Program-made: the position numbers and the translations under genes
Part shown: in pieces, positions 6,281 to 14,178 of the stretch
Position numbering within the stretch: the stretch's first letter is position 1
How the letters are laid out: each line of letters begins with the position of its first letter
NCBI RefSeq assembly: GCF_020447265.1
Contig: NZ_JAJADR010000001.1
Span: 1,488,001 to 1,552,000 of the forward strand
Length of the DNA: 64,000 bases
Direction: 5' to 3'
Origin: Hymenobacter lucidus
GTDB lineage: Bacteria; Bacteroidota; Bacteroidia; Cytophagales; Hymenobacteraceae
The notes under the pieces: generated by a model
The model's input: only the letters and a program-made list of their open reading frames with translations
Databases searched by the model: none
What the model was told of the DNA's origin: nothing

Positions 6281-8911
6281 ATGAAGATTATTGACCTCCG
6301 CACGATGCGCGGCCCCAGCTACTGGTCCGTGAAACATTACAAGCTGATTGTAATGAAAGTGGATCTGCAAGAGCAGGCTGACGTGTGGTCGAACAACTTT
6401 CCGGCCCTGGCCGAGCAGCTGCCCTTATTGTTGCCCGAAATAGGCCGCGCCCAGCCCGCCGAATCGGAGAAAGCCCAGCAGAAACACCCGCCCCTCACGG
6501 CCGAGCAGCTTACGGATGGCGAGCCGCTGGGCCACGTCATTCAGCACGTAGCCCTGGCGTTGCAGCGCACGGCTGGGATGCCCGTGTACTGGGGAAAATC
6601 GTATCCAGCGCACCAGCCCGGAGTGGAGTTCGTCGTTTTCTCTTACCAGGAGGAACGCGCCGGGCGGATGGCGGCCGAGGCGGCCGTGCAGCTCGTGGAA
6701 GATATCTGCCAGGGGCGGCCGGTGAATGTGAAACCCATTGTGGATGAGCTGCACGAAATCCGGGAAGACGAATTTTTCGGTCCCAGCACCTGGAGCATTG
6801 TGTCGGAGGCAGCCTCGCGCAACATTCCTTACATCCAGCTCAAGAACAGCAACATCATTCAGCTGGGCTACGGCGTCAATCAGAAGCGCATCTGGGCTAC
6901 TACCACCAGCTACACCTCGCACGCCGGGGTAGAGGTGGCCGGCAATAAGAACCGCACTAAGGCTATGCTCAAGGACTCGGGCGTGCCCGTGCCGAACGGC
7001 ACAACTGTGTATTCGGAAGCTGGGCTGCGCGACGCCATCGAGGAGCTGGGCTTTCCCATCGTAACCAAGCCCCTGGACGGCAACCACGGCAAGGGCGCTA
7101 CCATTCGCATCATGAACTGGGAAGACGCGGTGGAGGGCCTGAAAGCGGCCCAATACTATTCCCGGGCCGTCATTGTGGAGCAGTTCATCGAGGGCGACGA
7201 CTATCGGCTGCTGGTAGTAAACGGCAAGCTCATTGCTGCTGCCAAGCGCACTCCCGCCGCCGTGAAGGGCAACGGCAGCAGCACTATTCAGGAGCTGATC
7301 AACGAAGTAAATAAGGACCCACGCCGGGGTATTGGCCACGAGAAGGTGCTCACCAGCATCAAGGCCGACCAGCACACGCTCGATATGCTGCAGAAGCAGG
7401 AGCTGACCTTGGAGTCGGTATTGCCGGAGGGCCAGACGGTGTACCTGAAAAGTACGGCCAACATCAGCACCGGCGGCACGGCTACTGATGTTACCGACCT
7501 CATTCACCCTTACAACCTGCTGCTGGCCGAACGGGTGGCCGGTATTATCGGCCTCGATATCTGCGGCATCGACTTGCTGACTTCCGATATTGCTATTCCG
7601 CTCAATGAGACGCGGGGCGCCGTTATTGAGGTAAACGCCGCGCCGGGTTTTCGGATGCATATTTCGCCCACTGAAGGCCTACCACGCAACGTGGCCGCGC
7701 CGGTGGTGGATATGTTGTTCCCAACCGGTGGCACCGCCCGGATTCCAATTTTCGCCGTGACGGGTACCAACGGCAAGACCACCACTACGCAGCTGTTGGC
7801 GCACATTGTGGCGTCGAAAGGCTATAAAGTGGGTCACACGACGACCAGCGGCATCTACATTCAGGGGGTGCAGTTGCAAAGCGGTGACTGTACTGGTGGG
7901 CAAAGCGCCGAGTTCGTGCTGAAAGACCCAACAGTCAACTTCGCGGTACTCGAAACGGCCCGCGGCGGCATGCTGCGCTCCGGCCTAGGCTTCCACACCT
8001 GCGACGTGGCCGTGGTAACCAACATTGCCGCCGACCATCTGGGCATGCGCGACATTTATACCGTGGAGGAAATGGCCCAGGTGAAGGGCGTATTGCCCCG
8101 CACGGTGCGCAAAAACGGCTGGGCCGTGCTCAACGCCGATGATGACCTAGTGTATGCCATGCGCGAAAAGCTGGATTGCCGGGTAGCTTTGTTTAGTATG
8201 AATGAGCACAGCCCGCGCATCCGGGAGCACGCCGAAAACGGGGGGCTGGCCGCCGTGTACGAGGAGGGCTACATCACCATTTACAAAAACAGCTACAAGC
8301 TGCGCATCGATCGGGCCGCTGAATTCCCGATTACGTTTGGGGGCCGGGCCACGTTCAACATCGAAAATTCGCTGGCCGCCGCCCTGGCCTGCTACTGCTA
8401 CGGCTTCGACAAGGACGACATCAAGCAGGCCCTGCGCACGTTTGTGCCCTCGGCGGCCAAGACGCCGGGCCGTATGAACCTCTACAAGTTCCCCACTTTC
8501 GAGGTGCTCGTCGACTATGCCCACAACACCCACGGCATCGGCAAGTTTGCCGAGTTCCTGAACGCCACTGATGCCACCCACAAAGTGGGCGTGATATCGG
8601 GCCTAGGCGACCGGCGCGACGAAGACACGCTGGGCTTTGCCCGCATTGCTGGCAGCATCTTCGATGAGGTGATTCTGCGCCAAGACCGTGACCTGCGGGG
8701 TAAAACCAAGGAACAGCTGCGCGAAATTATGGAGCGCGGCCTGCGCCTCGATACGCCCGAGCTGCCCATTACCTACATCGAAGACGAGATGGACGCCATT
8801 GACCACGTATTGGCCACGGCCAAGCCGGGTTCGGTCATCGTGATGTTCACCGAAAACATCAAGGCCACTATCAAGAAGCTGGATGAGTTTGAATCCTCGC
8901 TGCACGGGTAA
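6281..8911 (+). CDS. cphA: Cyanophycin synthetase
   Basis: CphA makes cyanophycin, a poly-aspartate backbone with arginine side chains that stores nitrogen in the cytoplasm, using ATP for both couplings. The 876-residue length fits the family. After an N-terminal domain (1-160) comes an ATP-grasp domain (about 190-475, with KPLDGNHGKGATI near residue 263 and the late metal site EVNAAPGF). A Mur-ligase-like domain follows, with the P-loop VTGTNGKTTTT at about 493-503 and the later VDYAHNTHG motif. Both active sites look intact. A strong terminator follows, so it is monocistronic. No cyanophycinase or isoaspartyl dipeptidase is in the window, so degradation must be encoded elsewhere. Confidence 0.95.
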   Translation: MKIIDLRTMRGPSYWSVKHYKLIVMKVDLQEQADVWSNNFPALAEQLPLLLPEIGRAQPAESEKAQQKHPPLTAEQLTDGEPLGHVIQHVALALQRTAGMPVYWGKSYPAHQPGVEFVVFSYQEERAGRMAAEAAVQLVEDICQGRPVNVKPIVDELHEIREDEFFGPSTWSIVSEAASRNIPYIQLKNSNIIQLGYGVNQKRIWATTTSYTSHAGVEVAGNKNRTKAMLKDSGVPVPNGTTVYSEAGLRDAIEELGFPIVTKPLDGNHGKGATIRIMNWEDAVEGLKAAQYYSRAVIVEQFIEGDDYRLLVVNGKLIAAAKRTPAAVKGNGSSTIQELINEVNKDPRRGIGHEKVLTSIKADQHTLDMLQKQELTLESVLPEGQTVYLKSTANISTGGTATDVTDLIHPYNLLLAERVAGIIGLDICGIDLLTSDIAIPLNETRGAVIEVNAAPGFRMHISPTEGLPRNVAAPVVDMLFPTGGTARIPIFAVTGTNGKTTTTQLLAHIVASKGYKVGHTTTSGIYIQGVQLQSGDCTGGQSAEFVLKDPTVNFAVLETARGGMLRSGLGFHTCDVAVVTNIAADHLGMRDIYTVEEMAQVKGVLPRTVRKNGWAVLNADDDLVYAMREKLDCRVALFSMNEHSPRIREHAENGGLAAVYEEGYITIYKNSYKLRIDRAAEFPITFGGRATFNIENSLAAALACYCYGFDKDDIKQALRTFVPSAAKTPGRMNLYKFPTFEVLVDYAHNTHGIGKFAEFLNATDATHKVGVISGLGDRRDEDTLGFARIAGSIFDEVILRQDRDLRGKTKEQLREIMERGLRLDTPELPITYIEDEMDAIDHVLATAKPGSVIVMFTENIKATIKKLDEFESSLHG

Positions 8912-8929
8912 GCTGGCGCAGCTACCAAC

Positions 8930-8963
8930 AAAAAGGCCCCGGAGCAATCCGGGGCCTTTTTTG
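8930..8963 (+). terminator. cphA terminator
   Basis: AAAAAGGCCCCGG and CCGGGGCCTTTTTT enclose AGCAAT. Stem and loop match the rpsA terminator at 5578-5607, and the A-tract also lets it serve the convergent gene. Confidence 0.9.
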
Positions 8964-9023
8964 TTACTGGAAAAAGTCGGAGAAGAGGTAAGTAACTTCC
9001 CGGCTTCTATCAGCTATAATCGC

Positions 9024-9971
9024 CTACTTCAGCGTGAAGGTTGACTTGCCGATCATAACGCCGCCCGAGTACAGCTCGACGGTGTGCAGGCCGGTTTTAT
9101 AGGGGGCACCTTTGGCATACAGAAACTGCACGGGCTGGCGGGTATTGTCGAATACGATATCCTGCTTGGCCGTGTAAAACGCCTCGGAGCCGTCAATCAT
9201 GAAGGTGCCGCCGCCGGTGCTCAGGTTGTAGAGGGCCGCGCCGTCGGGCTCAATCAGGCGCATCATGATTTCCTTGGTTTCCTTCGGCGACACGTCGTTG
9301 CGGGCCAGGTTGAAGGTCACTTTCACCTTTTCCACGCGCTTGGCCTTGAACTCGTTTTCGTCGTCGTCCTTCTCCTTGTTGCGGGAATTGATGACGCCAA
9401 CGCGGATATTATCGGCCTGCAGGCGCGAGGCAATGCTAACCTTCTCCGACAGCTCCTGGTTGGAGCGCACCACAGTTGTAATGGTGTCGGTGAGCTTGTT
9501 TTGCCGCTCTTTCAGCGTGGTGGTTTCGGTGTAAAGCGCCTCGTTGTCGTTTTTCAGCTGGGCAATTTCCTCGTCTTTCTTGCGGAGTTGGTTCTCGAAG
9601 CTGGCGGCCCGCTGCTTGAAGCGCTGCTGCTCCGAAATAGAGAAGCTGCCGGCTTTAAAGGAGCGCAGCTTCAACAGGTCGGCATTGATAGCCGCAATTT
9701 TGGACTCCAGCGAATCGTTGGCGAGGCCCATGCCCTGCACTTCCTGGCTTTGGCGCTCGAAGTCGGCCTTCAGCGTTTCATACTGCTTAATCTGCTCTTC
9801 CAGCTTCGAATCCTTTACTTTCAGGTCGGCCGTGAGCTGTTCATTCTGTTTGCCCTTCTGCTGGTTCATGTAGAACAGCAAACCGTTAATGCCCAGCAGG
9901 ACCAGGATCAGGGCCACAATCAGCAGGACACGGTTGTTGTTCTTAGGCTCGGTGCTTTGGTTTTGTTCCAT
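9024..9971 (-). CDS. Single-pass coiled-coil membrane protein
   Basis: I cannot name the family with certainty. Related Bacteroidota proteins are sometimes labelled SMC-like only because of the coiled coil. The 315-residue protein has a short polar N-terminus, one transmembrane helix (about 15-34), a long Glu/Lys/Gln-rich coiled coil (about 38-200), and a C-terminal beta-rich domain (about 215-315, with VKVTFNLARND and FLYAKGAPYKTGLHTVELYS). The topology suggests a membrane anchor with an extracytoplasmic rod and head. The operon context is empty: it converges with cphA and diverges from a methyltransferase. A well-spaced promoter lies just upstream. Confidence 0.75.
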   Translation of the reverse strand: MEQNQSTEPKNNNRVLLIVALILVLLGINGLLFYMNQQKGKQNEQLTADLKVKDSKLEEQIKQYETLKADFERQSQEVQGMGLANDSLESKIAAINADLLKLRSFKAGSFSISEQQRFKQRAASFENQLRKKDEEIAQLKNDNEALYTETTTLKERQNKLTDTITTVVRSNQELSEKVSIASRLQADNIRVGVINSRNKEKDDDENEFKAKRVEKVKVTFNLARNDVSPKETKEIMMRLIEPDGAALYNLSTGGGTFMIDGSEAFYTAKQDIVFDNTRQPVQFLYAKGAPYKTGLHTVELYSGGVMIGKSTFTLK

Positions 9972-10028
9972 TGCGGGAGGGGGTTAAATGAAGCCCGGAA
10001 AATTAGGGCGGTGGGTTACCTTTATTCA

Positions 10029-10059
10029 CAAAAATAAAGGGAATGCCTACCTGGGCAAG
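10029..10059 (-). promoter_or_regulatory. Promoter of the coiled-coil gene
   Basis: On the minus strand CTTG is followed after 19 bases by TATTTTTG. This fits the Bacteroidota consensus TTTG-N19-21-TAnnTTTG with one mismatch in the -33 box. It sits about 60 bases ahead of the start codon at 9971. Confidence 0.6.
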
Positions 10060-10084
10060 TTTCGCGAATAAATACTACATCTCC

Positions 10085-10699
10085 ATGCCATCGGATTTAC
10101 CGCTTGACGCTACGTACTGGAACGCACGCTACACGCTGGGGCAAACTGGCTGGGATACCGGGGCCATAACGCCGCCCCTGCGGGATTATTTTCAGCAATT
10201 AACGCTGCCCGTCACGGCTCGGATTCTTATTCCGGGGGCGGGGCGGGGCTACGAAGCTGAGTATCTGCATGGTGCGGGCTACGAGAATGTTTGGGTGGCC
10301 GATATTGCTCCCGAAGCCTTACGTGACTTGCACCAGCGGGTTCCGGGTTTTCCGGCTGAGCACCTGCTGGAGCAGGATTTTTTCGCCCTGCCCACTACGC
10401 CGCCCTACGATTTAATCGTGGAGCAAACCTTCTTCTGCGCCCTGGAGCCCCGCCTGCGGCCAGCCTACGCCCGGCAATGCGCCGCGCTGCTCCGGCCGGG
10501 CGGCACGCTCATGGGCCTGCTCTTCAACACCGAGTTTGATAAGCCCGGGCCGCCTTTCGGCGGCAGCGGGGCCGAATATGAATCGTATTTTGCGCCATAT
10601 TTCGACTTCGTGCATTTCGAGCCGGCCTACAATTCCATCAAGCCCCGCCAGGGCAAGGAGCTTTTTATCTGCCTGAAGAAAAAAGTAATATTCCCGTGA
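10085..10699 (+). CDS. TPMT-family SAM-dependent methyltransferase
   Basis: The 204-residue protein resembles the thiopurine S-methyltransferase superfamily. An N-terminal YWNARYTLGQTGWD segment is typical of the family. The SAM-binding motif I reads ILIPGAGRGYEAEYL near residue 48, the acidic motif follows (VWVADIAPEAL), and motif post-I includes LIVEQTFFCAL. The natural substrate in bacteria is uncertain: halide, thiol or thiocyanate methylation are all known in this superfamily. I chose the ATG at 10085 (MPSDLPLDATYW) over an upstream one at 10043. Its stop overlaps the GTG start of the next gene, so the two are translationally coupled. Confidence 0.85.
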   Translation: MPSDLPLDATYWNARYTLGQTGWDTGAITPPLRDYFQQLTLPVTARILIPGAGRGYEAEYLHGAGYENVWVADIAPEALRDLHQRVPGFPAEHLLEQDFFALPTTPPYDLIVEQTFFCALEPRLRPAYARQCAALLRPGGTLMGLLFNTEFDKPGPPFGGSGAEYESYFAPYFDFVHFEPAYNSIKPRQGKELFICLKKKVIFP

Positions 10700-11001
10700 A
10701 TCGTCGCCGTTCGTCACCCCAGCCCCGCGCTATTGCTTTGTTAGGTAAGGTGATGAATGGGGTGATGCTGCTAGTGTGCACAACGGCTACTGCCTGGGCG
10801 GTGCAGCTGTGGCTGGCCCGCCGAAGCTTGCCCTACAGCGCCACCGGTACGTATTTCAACCCGCAAACCGGCATTACCTACGACGAGCAGATAGTAGACG
10901 TAGCTTTGAGGCTGGTCTTGCTCTTCGGCCTGCTGACGCTGCTGCTGCTCTTTTCGGCCTACAAGCTCTACATAGTCCGCCGGCCGCATAAAGCCGTTTG
11001 A
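10696..11001 (+). CDS. Small two-helix membrane protein
   Basis: A 101-residue protein starting with GTG, in a GTGA overlap with the upstream methyltransferase stop. An Arg-rich N-terminus is followed by two transmembrane helices (about 16-38 and 67-90) separated by a short loop (SATGTYFNPQTGITYDEQ), and it ends in a basic tail. I do not recognise a domain. The overlap and the 38-base gap to kdsA suggest a three-gene transcript. The function is unknown. Confidence 0.7.
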   Translation: MNRRRSSPQPRAIALLGKVMNGVMLLVCTTATAWAVQLWLARRSLPYSATGTYFNPQTGITYDEQIVDVALRLVLLFGLLTLLLLFSAYKLYIVRRPHKAV

Positions 11002-11039
11002 TTTCCTTACCTCGAACTCTGAATTTTACTTTCAACAAC

Positions 11040-11864
11040 ATGATAGAGTCCCTCGCCGCCGCGCTGCCGCACTTTCGCAACACCAACTCGGGTCAGTTTT
11101 TTCTGATGGCCGGCCCCTGCGTCATCGAAGGCGAAGACATGGCCCTGCGCATTGCCGAAAAGGTGAAGCATATGACCGATAAGCTCCAGATTCCTTATAT
11201 CTTCAAGGGCTCCTACCGCAAGGCCAACCGCTCGCGCCTCGACTCGTTCACCGGCATCGGCGACGAAACGGCGTTGCGCATCCTTCAGAAAGTAGGCCGC
11301 GAAATAGGGGTGCCCACCGTCACCGACATTCACGCATCGGATGAGGCGGCCCTGGCGGCCGAGTACGTGGACGTGCTCCAGATTCCGGCTTTTCTGTGCC
11401 GCCAAACCGATCTGCTGATTGCGGCGGCCAAAACGGGCAAAGTGGTGAATGTGAAGAAGGGGCAGTTTCTGAACGGCGAGTCGATGCAGTTTGCCGTTGA
11501 TAAGATCAAGCAGTCGGGCAATGAGCACGTCATTCTGACGGACCGCGGCAACTCGTTTGGCTACTCCGACTTAGTGGTAGATTTCCGCAACCTGCCGGCT
11601 ATGCGCAGCTTCGGTGTGCCCGTGGTAATGGATGTGACGCACTCCCTGCAACGCCCCAACCAAAGCAGCGGCGTAACGGGTGGGCAGCCGGCCCTCATTG
11701 AAACCATCGCCAAAGCCGCCATTGTGGTAGGGGCCGACGGCCTGTTTATCGAAACCCATCCTACGCCAGCCACGGCCAAATCGGACGGCGCCAACATGCT
11801 CCCCCTCGATCAGCTGGAAGCCCTATTGGTGAAGCTTACGCGCGTACGGGAAGCCATTCGGTAG
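11040..11864 (+). CDS. kdsA: 3-deoxy-8-phosphooctulonate synthase (KDO-8-P synthase)
   Basis: KdsA condenses phosphoenolpyruvate and arabinose 5-phosphate to KDO-8-phosphate, the precursor of the KDO sugar of lipopolysaccharide. The 274-residue length is standard. Family signatures are intact: LMAGPCVIEGED near the N-terminus, FKGSYRKANRSR, LTDRGNSFGYSDLVVDFR, MDVTHSLQRPN, and IETHPTPATAKSDGANM. The start MIESLAAALPHF at 11040 was preferred over 10998, which overlaps the previous gene and adds non-conserved residues. It is the last gene of the cluster and is followed by an imperfect inverted repeat. Confidence 0.96.
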   Translation: MIESLAAALPHFRNTNSGQFFLMAGPCVIEGEDMALRIAEKVKHMTDKLQIPYIFKGSYRKANRSRLDSFTGIGDETALRILQKVGREIGVPTVTDIHASDEAALAAEYVDVLQIPAFLCRQTDLLIAAAKTGKVVNVKKGQFLNGESMQFAVDKIKQSGNEHVILTDRGNSFGYSDLVVDFRNLPAMRSFGVPVVMDVTHSLQRPNQSSGVTGGQPALIETIAKAAIVVGADGLFIETHPTPATAKSDGANMLPLDQLEALLVKLTRVREAIR

Positions 11865-11867
11865 ATT

Positions 11868-11935
11868 TTAGTTGTTAGGTATTGGTTGTTAGTAAGAACG
11901 ACCTAACAACTGATAACCAATGCCTAACAACTAAG
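11868..11935. repeat. Imperfect palindromic intergenic repeat
   Basis: TTAGTTGTTAGGTATTGGTT on the left is mirrored on the right by AACCAATGCCTAACAACTAA, with TTAGT and ACAACTG near the centre. The arms are roughly 26 bases with a few mismatches. It lies between convergent kdsA and a methyltransferase gene, and may act as a terminator for both. A similar TTG-rich inverted repeat lies upstream of parA. Confidence 0.6.
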
Positions 11936-12848
11936 CCGACAGGTGCTTTACCCGGTTCAGCAGGTTATCCACCGCGTTGTCGAAGCGCAGGGCGAAGTGC
12001 TGCTTGGGCTGGTTGGACCGGAAGAATACCAGGCCGATAAAGAACAAGTCGATTGTCAGGCGCACGTCGGGGTGGGTCTTGATGGTCGCCCAGGCCTGCT
12101 CCATTTCTGCCGACCAGTGAATATCATCCAGGATAAATACGCTGCGCTCGGTACGGTAGGGTAGGCACTGCTCGAAGTAGCGCACAGTGGGCTCGTAGCG
12201 GTGGTTGCCGTCGAAAAAGGCGAAGTCGATGGGACCGGGCAGCGCGGCCAGCGTAGGGGCTAAGGTTTCGTCCAGATTGCCTTCTACCACCTCAATGTTG
12301 GTCAGAGCCAGCTCGGCAAATGTTTGGCGGGCTACGGCGGCGGTTTGGGGGCAGCCTTCGAAGGTGATGATGCGGCTGCGGGAGTCGGGGGCGGCCAGGT
12401 AGGCGGTAGTGAGGCCCAGGGAAGTGCCCAGCTCCAGAATAGTGCGCGGTTGGAAATGATTTACCAGCCGGAACAGTAGCTGCCCAAACGGCCGGGGCTT
12501 GGCTGCCGTGCGGGCAATGCTGCCGATACTGCGTTGCCGCCCGGCGCCGGTGTGGGAGCCGGCCCCAAAGTCGCGCACGGTAATTAGGGTAGCATCCTGC
12601 CGCAGCTGCTCTCGCCGGGCTTCAATGGGTGTGTAGGCCGCGAAAGTGCCGTCGTGGTTGATGACGTGGGTGTAGAGCCCAAAAACGAACGGGGAATGCA
12701 ACCCATGTGCATTCCCCGAGCGGAACAAAAAGCGGATGTAGCTAAAAGCCTGGAAAAACAAGAAGCAATATTTAGAGCCTGGGGTTTGCTGCTTCGTGAT
12801 TGACAAATCACCATTCGAGCCAAGCACCAGGCACCGGGCGCGAAGCAC
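11931..12848 (-). CDS. Class I SAM-dependent methyltransferase
   Basis: The product contains a Rossmann methyltransferase core: motif I ILELGTSLGLTTAYLA, the acidic strand RIITFEGCP, and FAFFDGNHRYEPTVRYF with the catecholate O-methyltransferase-like DGNH. An LDDIHWSAEMEQAW segment follows. This pattern fits a class 24-type O-methyltransferase of unknown substrate. The frame opens at 12848, only 7 bases after the apaG stop, but the first 30 residues look unlike a domain. A TTG at 12761 (LFFQAFSYIRFLF) is a plausible alternative start. It is probably co-transcribed with apaG. Confidence 0.75.
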   Translation of the reverse strand: MLRARCLVLGSNGDLSITKQQTPGSKYCFLFFQAFSYIRFLFRSGNAHGLHSPFVFGLYTHVINHDGTFAAYTPIEARREQLRQDATLITVRDFGAGSHTGAGRQRSIGSIARTAAKPRPFGQLLFRLVNHFQPRTILELGTSLGLTTAYLAAPDSRSRIITFEGCPQTAAVARQTFAELALTNIEVVEGNLDETLAPTLAALPGPIDFAFFDGNHRYEPTVRYFEQCLPYRTERSVFILDDIHWSAEMEQAWATIKTHPDVRLTIDLFFIGLVFFRSNQPKQHFALRFDNAVDNLLNRVKHLSA

Positions 12849-12855
12849 AAAAAGC

Positions 12856-13242
12856 TTAGTTCAGGCGGTAGGGCACAACCAGGGTGAATTCTGGAATCTC
12901 GACGCTGAACTCCCGGCCGTCGGCCAGACGCTCCATCTGGTAGGAACCGCGCATCTTGCCCAGGCCCGACTTCAGGTTGCAGCCCGACACGTACTGGTGC
13001 GAGTCGCCGGGCTCCAGCACGGGCTGCTGGCCCACCACGCCTTCGCCTTCCACTTCGCGCACTACGCCGTTGGCATCGTAGATATACCAATGGCGGCGAA
13101 GCAGCTTTACGGTATATTCGCTGCCGTTGAGAATATCAATCTTGTAGGCAAACACGTAATGCTCCTGGGCCGGGCTGGAATAATCCGGCAGATAGTTGGT
13201 CGTAACGCTAACGGTGACGCCCTGCGTAGTGGTCGTATTCAT
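12856..13242 (-). CDS. apaG: ApaG protein
   Basis: A 128-residue single-domain protein with the fibronectin-III-like ApaG fold. Recognisable segments are HYVFAYKIDILNGSEYTVKL, the glycine-rich GEGVVGQQPVLEPG loop, and GSYQMERLADGREFSVEIP near the end. ApaG is linked genetically to cobalt/magnesium handling and to Ap4A levels in enterobacteria, but its molecular role is unsettled. It is the first gene of a two-gene minus-strand unit with the methyltransferase. Confidence 0.95.
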   Translation of the reverse strand: MNTTTTQGVTVSVTTNYLPDYSSPAQEHYVFAYKIDILNGSEYTVKLLRRHWYIYDANGVVREVEGEGVVGQQPVLEPGDSHQYVSGCNLKSGLGKMRGSYQMERLADGREFSVEIPEFTLVVPYRLN

Positions 13243-13351
13243 GGCTCCTGTGCGGTTCTGTGAAGGACTAACACCCGTGTCCGGAAATTGGTTTATCTAC
13301 GCAGGGGCTAGCTGAAAGGCTTGCCACCACCGCAAAAAAATCTTTCCCCTT

Positions 13352-14017
13352 ATGTCTGTAAAGATAGAAGAAAGCTGGCGCAAGGTACTCGCCGCCGAGT
13401 TCGAAAAGCCATATTTTCAGCATCTCATTACGTTTGTGCGCGGCGAATACGCCACCACCACCGTTTACCCGCCCGGGCCCGCTATTTTCCACGCCTTCGA
13501 CGCCTGCCCGTTCGACCAAGTCAAGGTCGTTATCTTGGGCCAAGACCCATACCACGGCAAGGGCCAGGCCAACGGCTTATCGTTTTCGGTGGCCGACGGC
13601 GTGCGGACGCCGCCCTCATTGCAGAACATCTTCAAGGAGCTGCAGGACGATATTCCGGCCTCGACGCCGCCCGCCAACGGTAACCTGGACCGCTGGGCCA
13701 ACCAGGGCGTACTGCTGCTCAATGCTACCCTCACAGTGCGGGCCAAGGAGCCCGGCTCCCACCAGAAGAAAGGCTGGGAGCAGTTTACCGACGCCGTCAT
13801 TCAGCAGATTTCCCAGCAGAAAGAGCACGTCGTGTTTATCCTGTGGGGTGCGTATGCCCAGAAAAAGGGCGAAGTCATCGACGAGAAAAAGCACCTCGTC
13901 ATCCGCTCGGCCCACCCTTCACCCTACGCCGCCGACCGAGGATTTTTCGGTTCCCGGCCCTTCAGCAAAACCAACGACTACCTCCAGCAGCACGGCCTGG
14001 AGCCAATTAATTGGTAA
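13352..14017 (+). CDS. ung: Uracil-DNA glycosylase
   Basis: Ung removes uracil from DNA as the first step of base-excision repair. The 221-residue protein has the catalytic water-activating motif GQDPYH with Asp65, the uracil-recognition stretch GLSFSVADG, the LLLNATLTV strand, and the DNA-intercalation motif HPSPYAADRGFFGS near the C-terminus. All key residues of family 1 are present. It is flanked by divergent apaG and convergent lepB, with a bidirectional terminator downstream. Confidence 0.97.
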   Translation: MSVKIEESWRKVLAAEFEKPYFQHLITFVRGEYATTTVYPPGPAIFHAFDACPFDQVKVVILGQDPYHGKGQANGLSFSVADGVRTPPSLQNIFKELQDDIPASTPPANGNLDRWANQGVLLLNATLTVRAKEPGSHQKKGWEQFTDAVIQQISQQKEHVVFILWGAYAQKKGEVIDEKKHLVIRSAHPSPYAADRGFFGSRPFSKTNDYLQQHGLEPINW

Positions 14018-14096
14018 ATCACCGATTATGCTGATGCACCATCAGTTTGGACCGTGTTGGAACCAGGCTCTGGATTCTCTACTTTCTAAGGCAAGC

Positions 14097-14146
14097 AGTA
14101 ACACTAAAAAAGGCAGCCCAAATAGGCTGCCTTTTTTAGTGTTACT
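14097..14146. terminator. Bidirectional terminator, ung/lepB
   Basis: A perfect inverted repeat with about 22-bp arms. The left arm starts AGTAACACTAAAAAAGGCAG and the right arm ends in GCCTTTTTTAGTGTTACT, with loop CAAATA or similar. A- and T-tracts are inside the arms, so it serves convergent ung and lepB. Confidence 0.9.
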
Positions 14147-14178
14147 GCTCCGCATGAAATCAGCGTAATCAGTGATAT

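Noticed and set aside
6425..7660. Long minus-strand frame inside cphA
   Set aside because: It is a shadow of cphA. The translation is His/Gln-rich noise without a domain.
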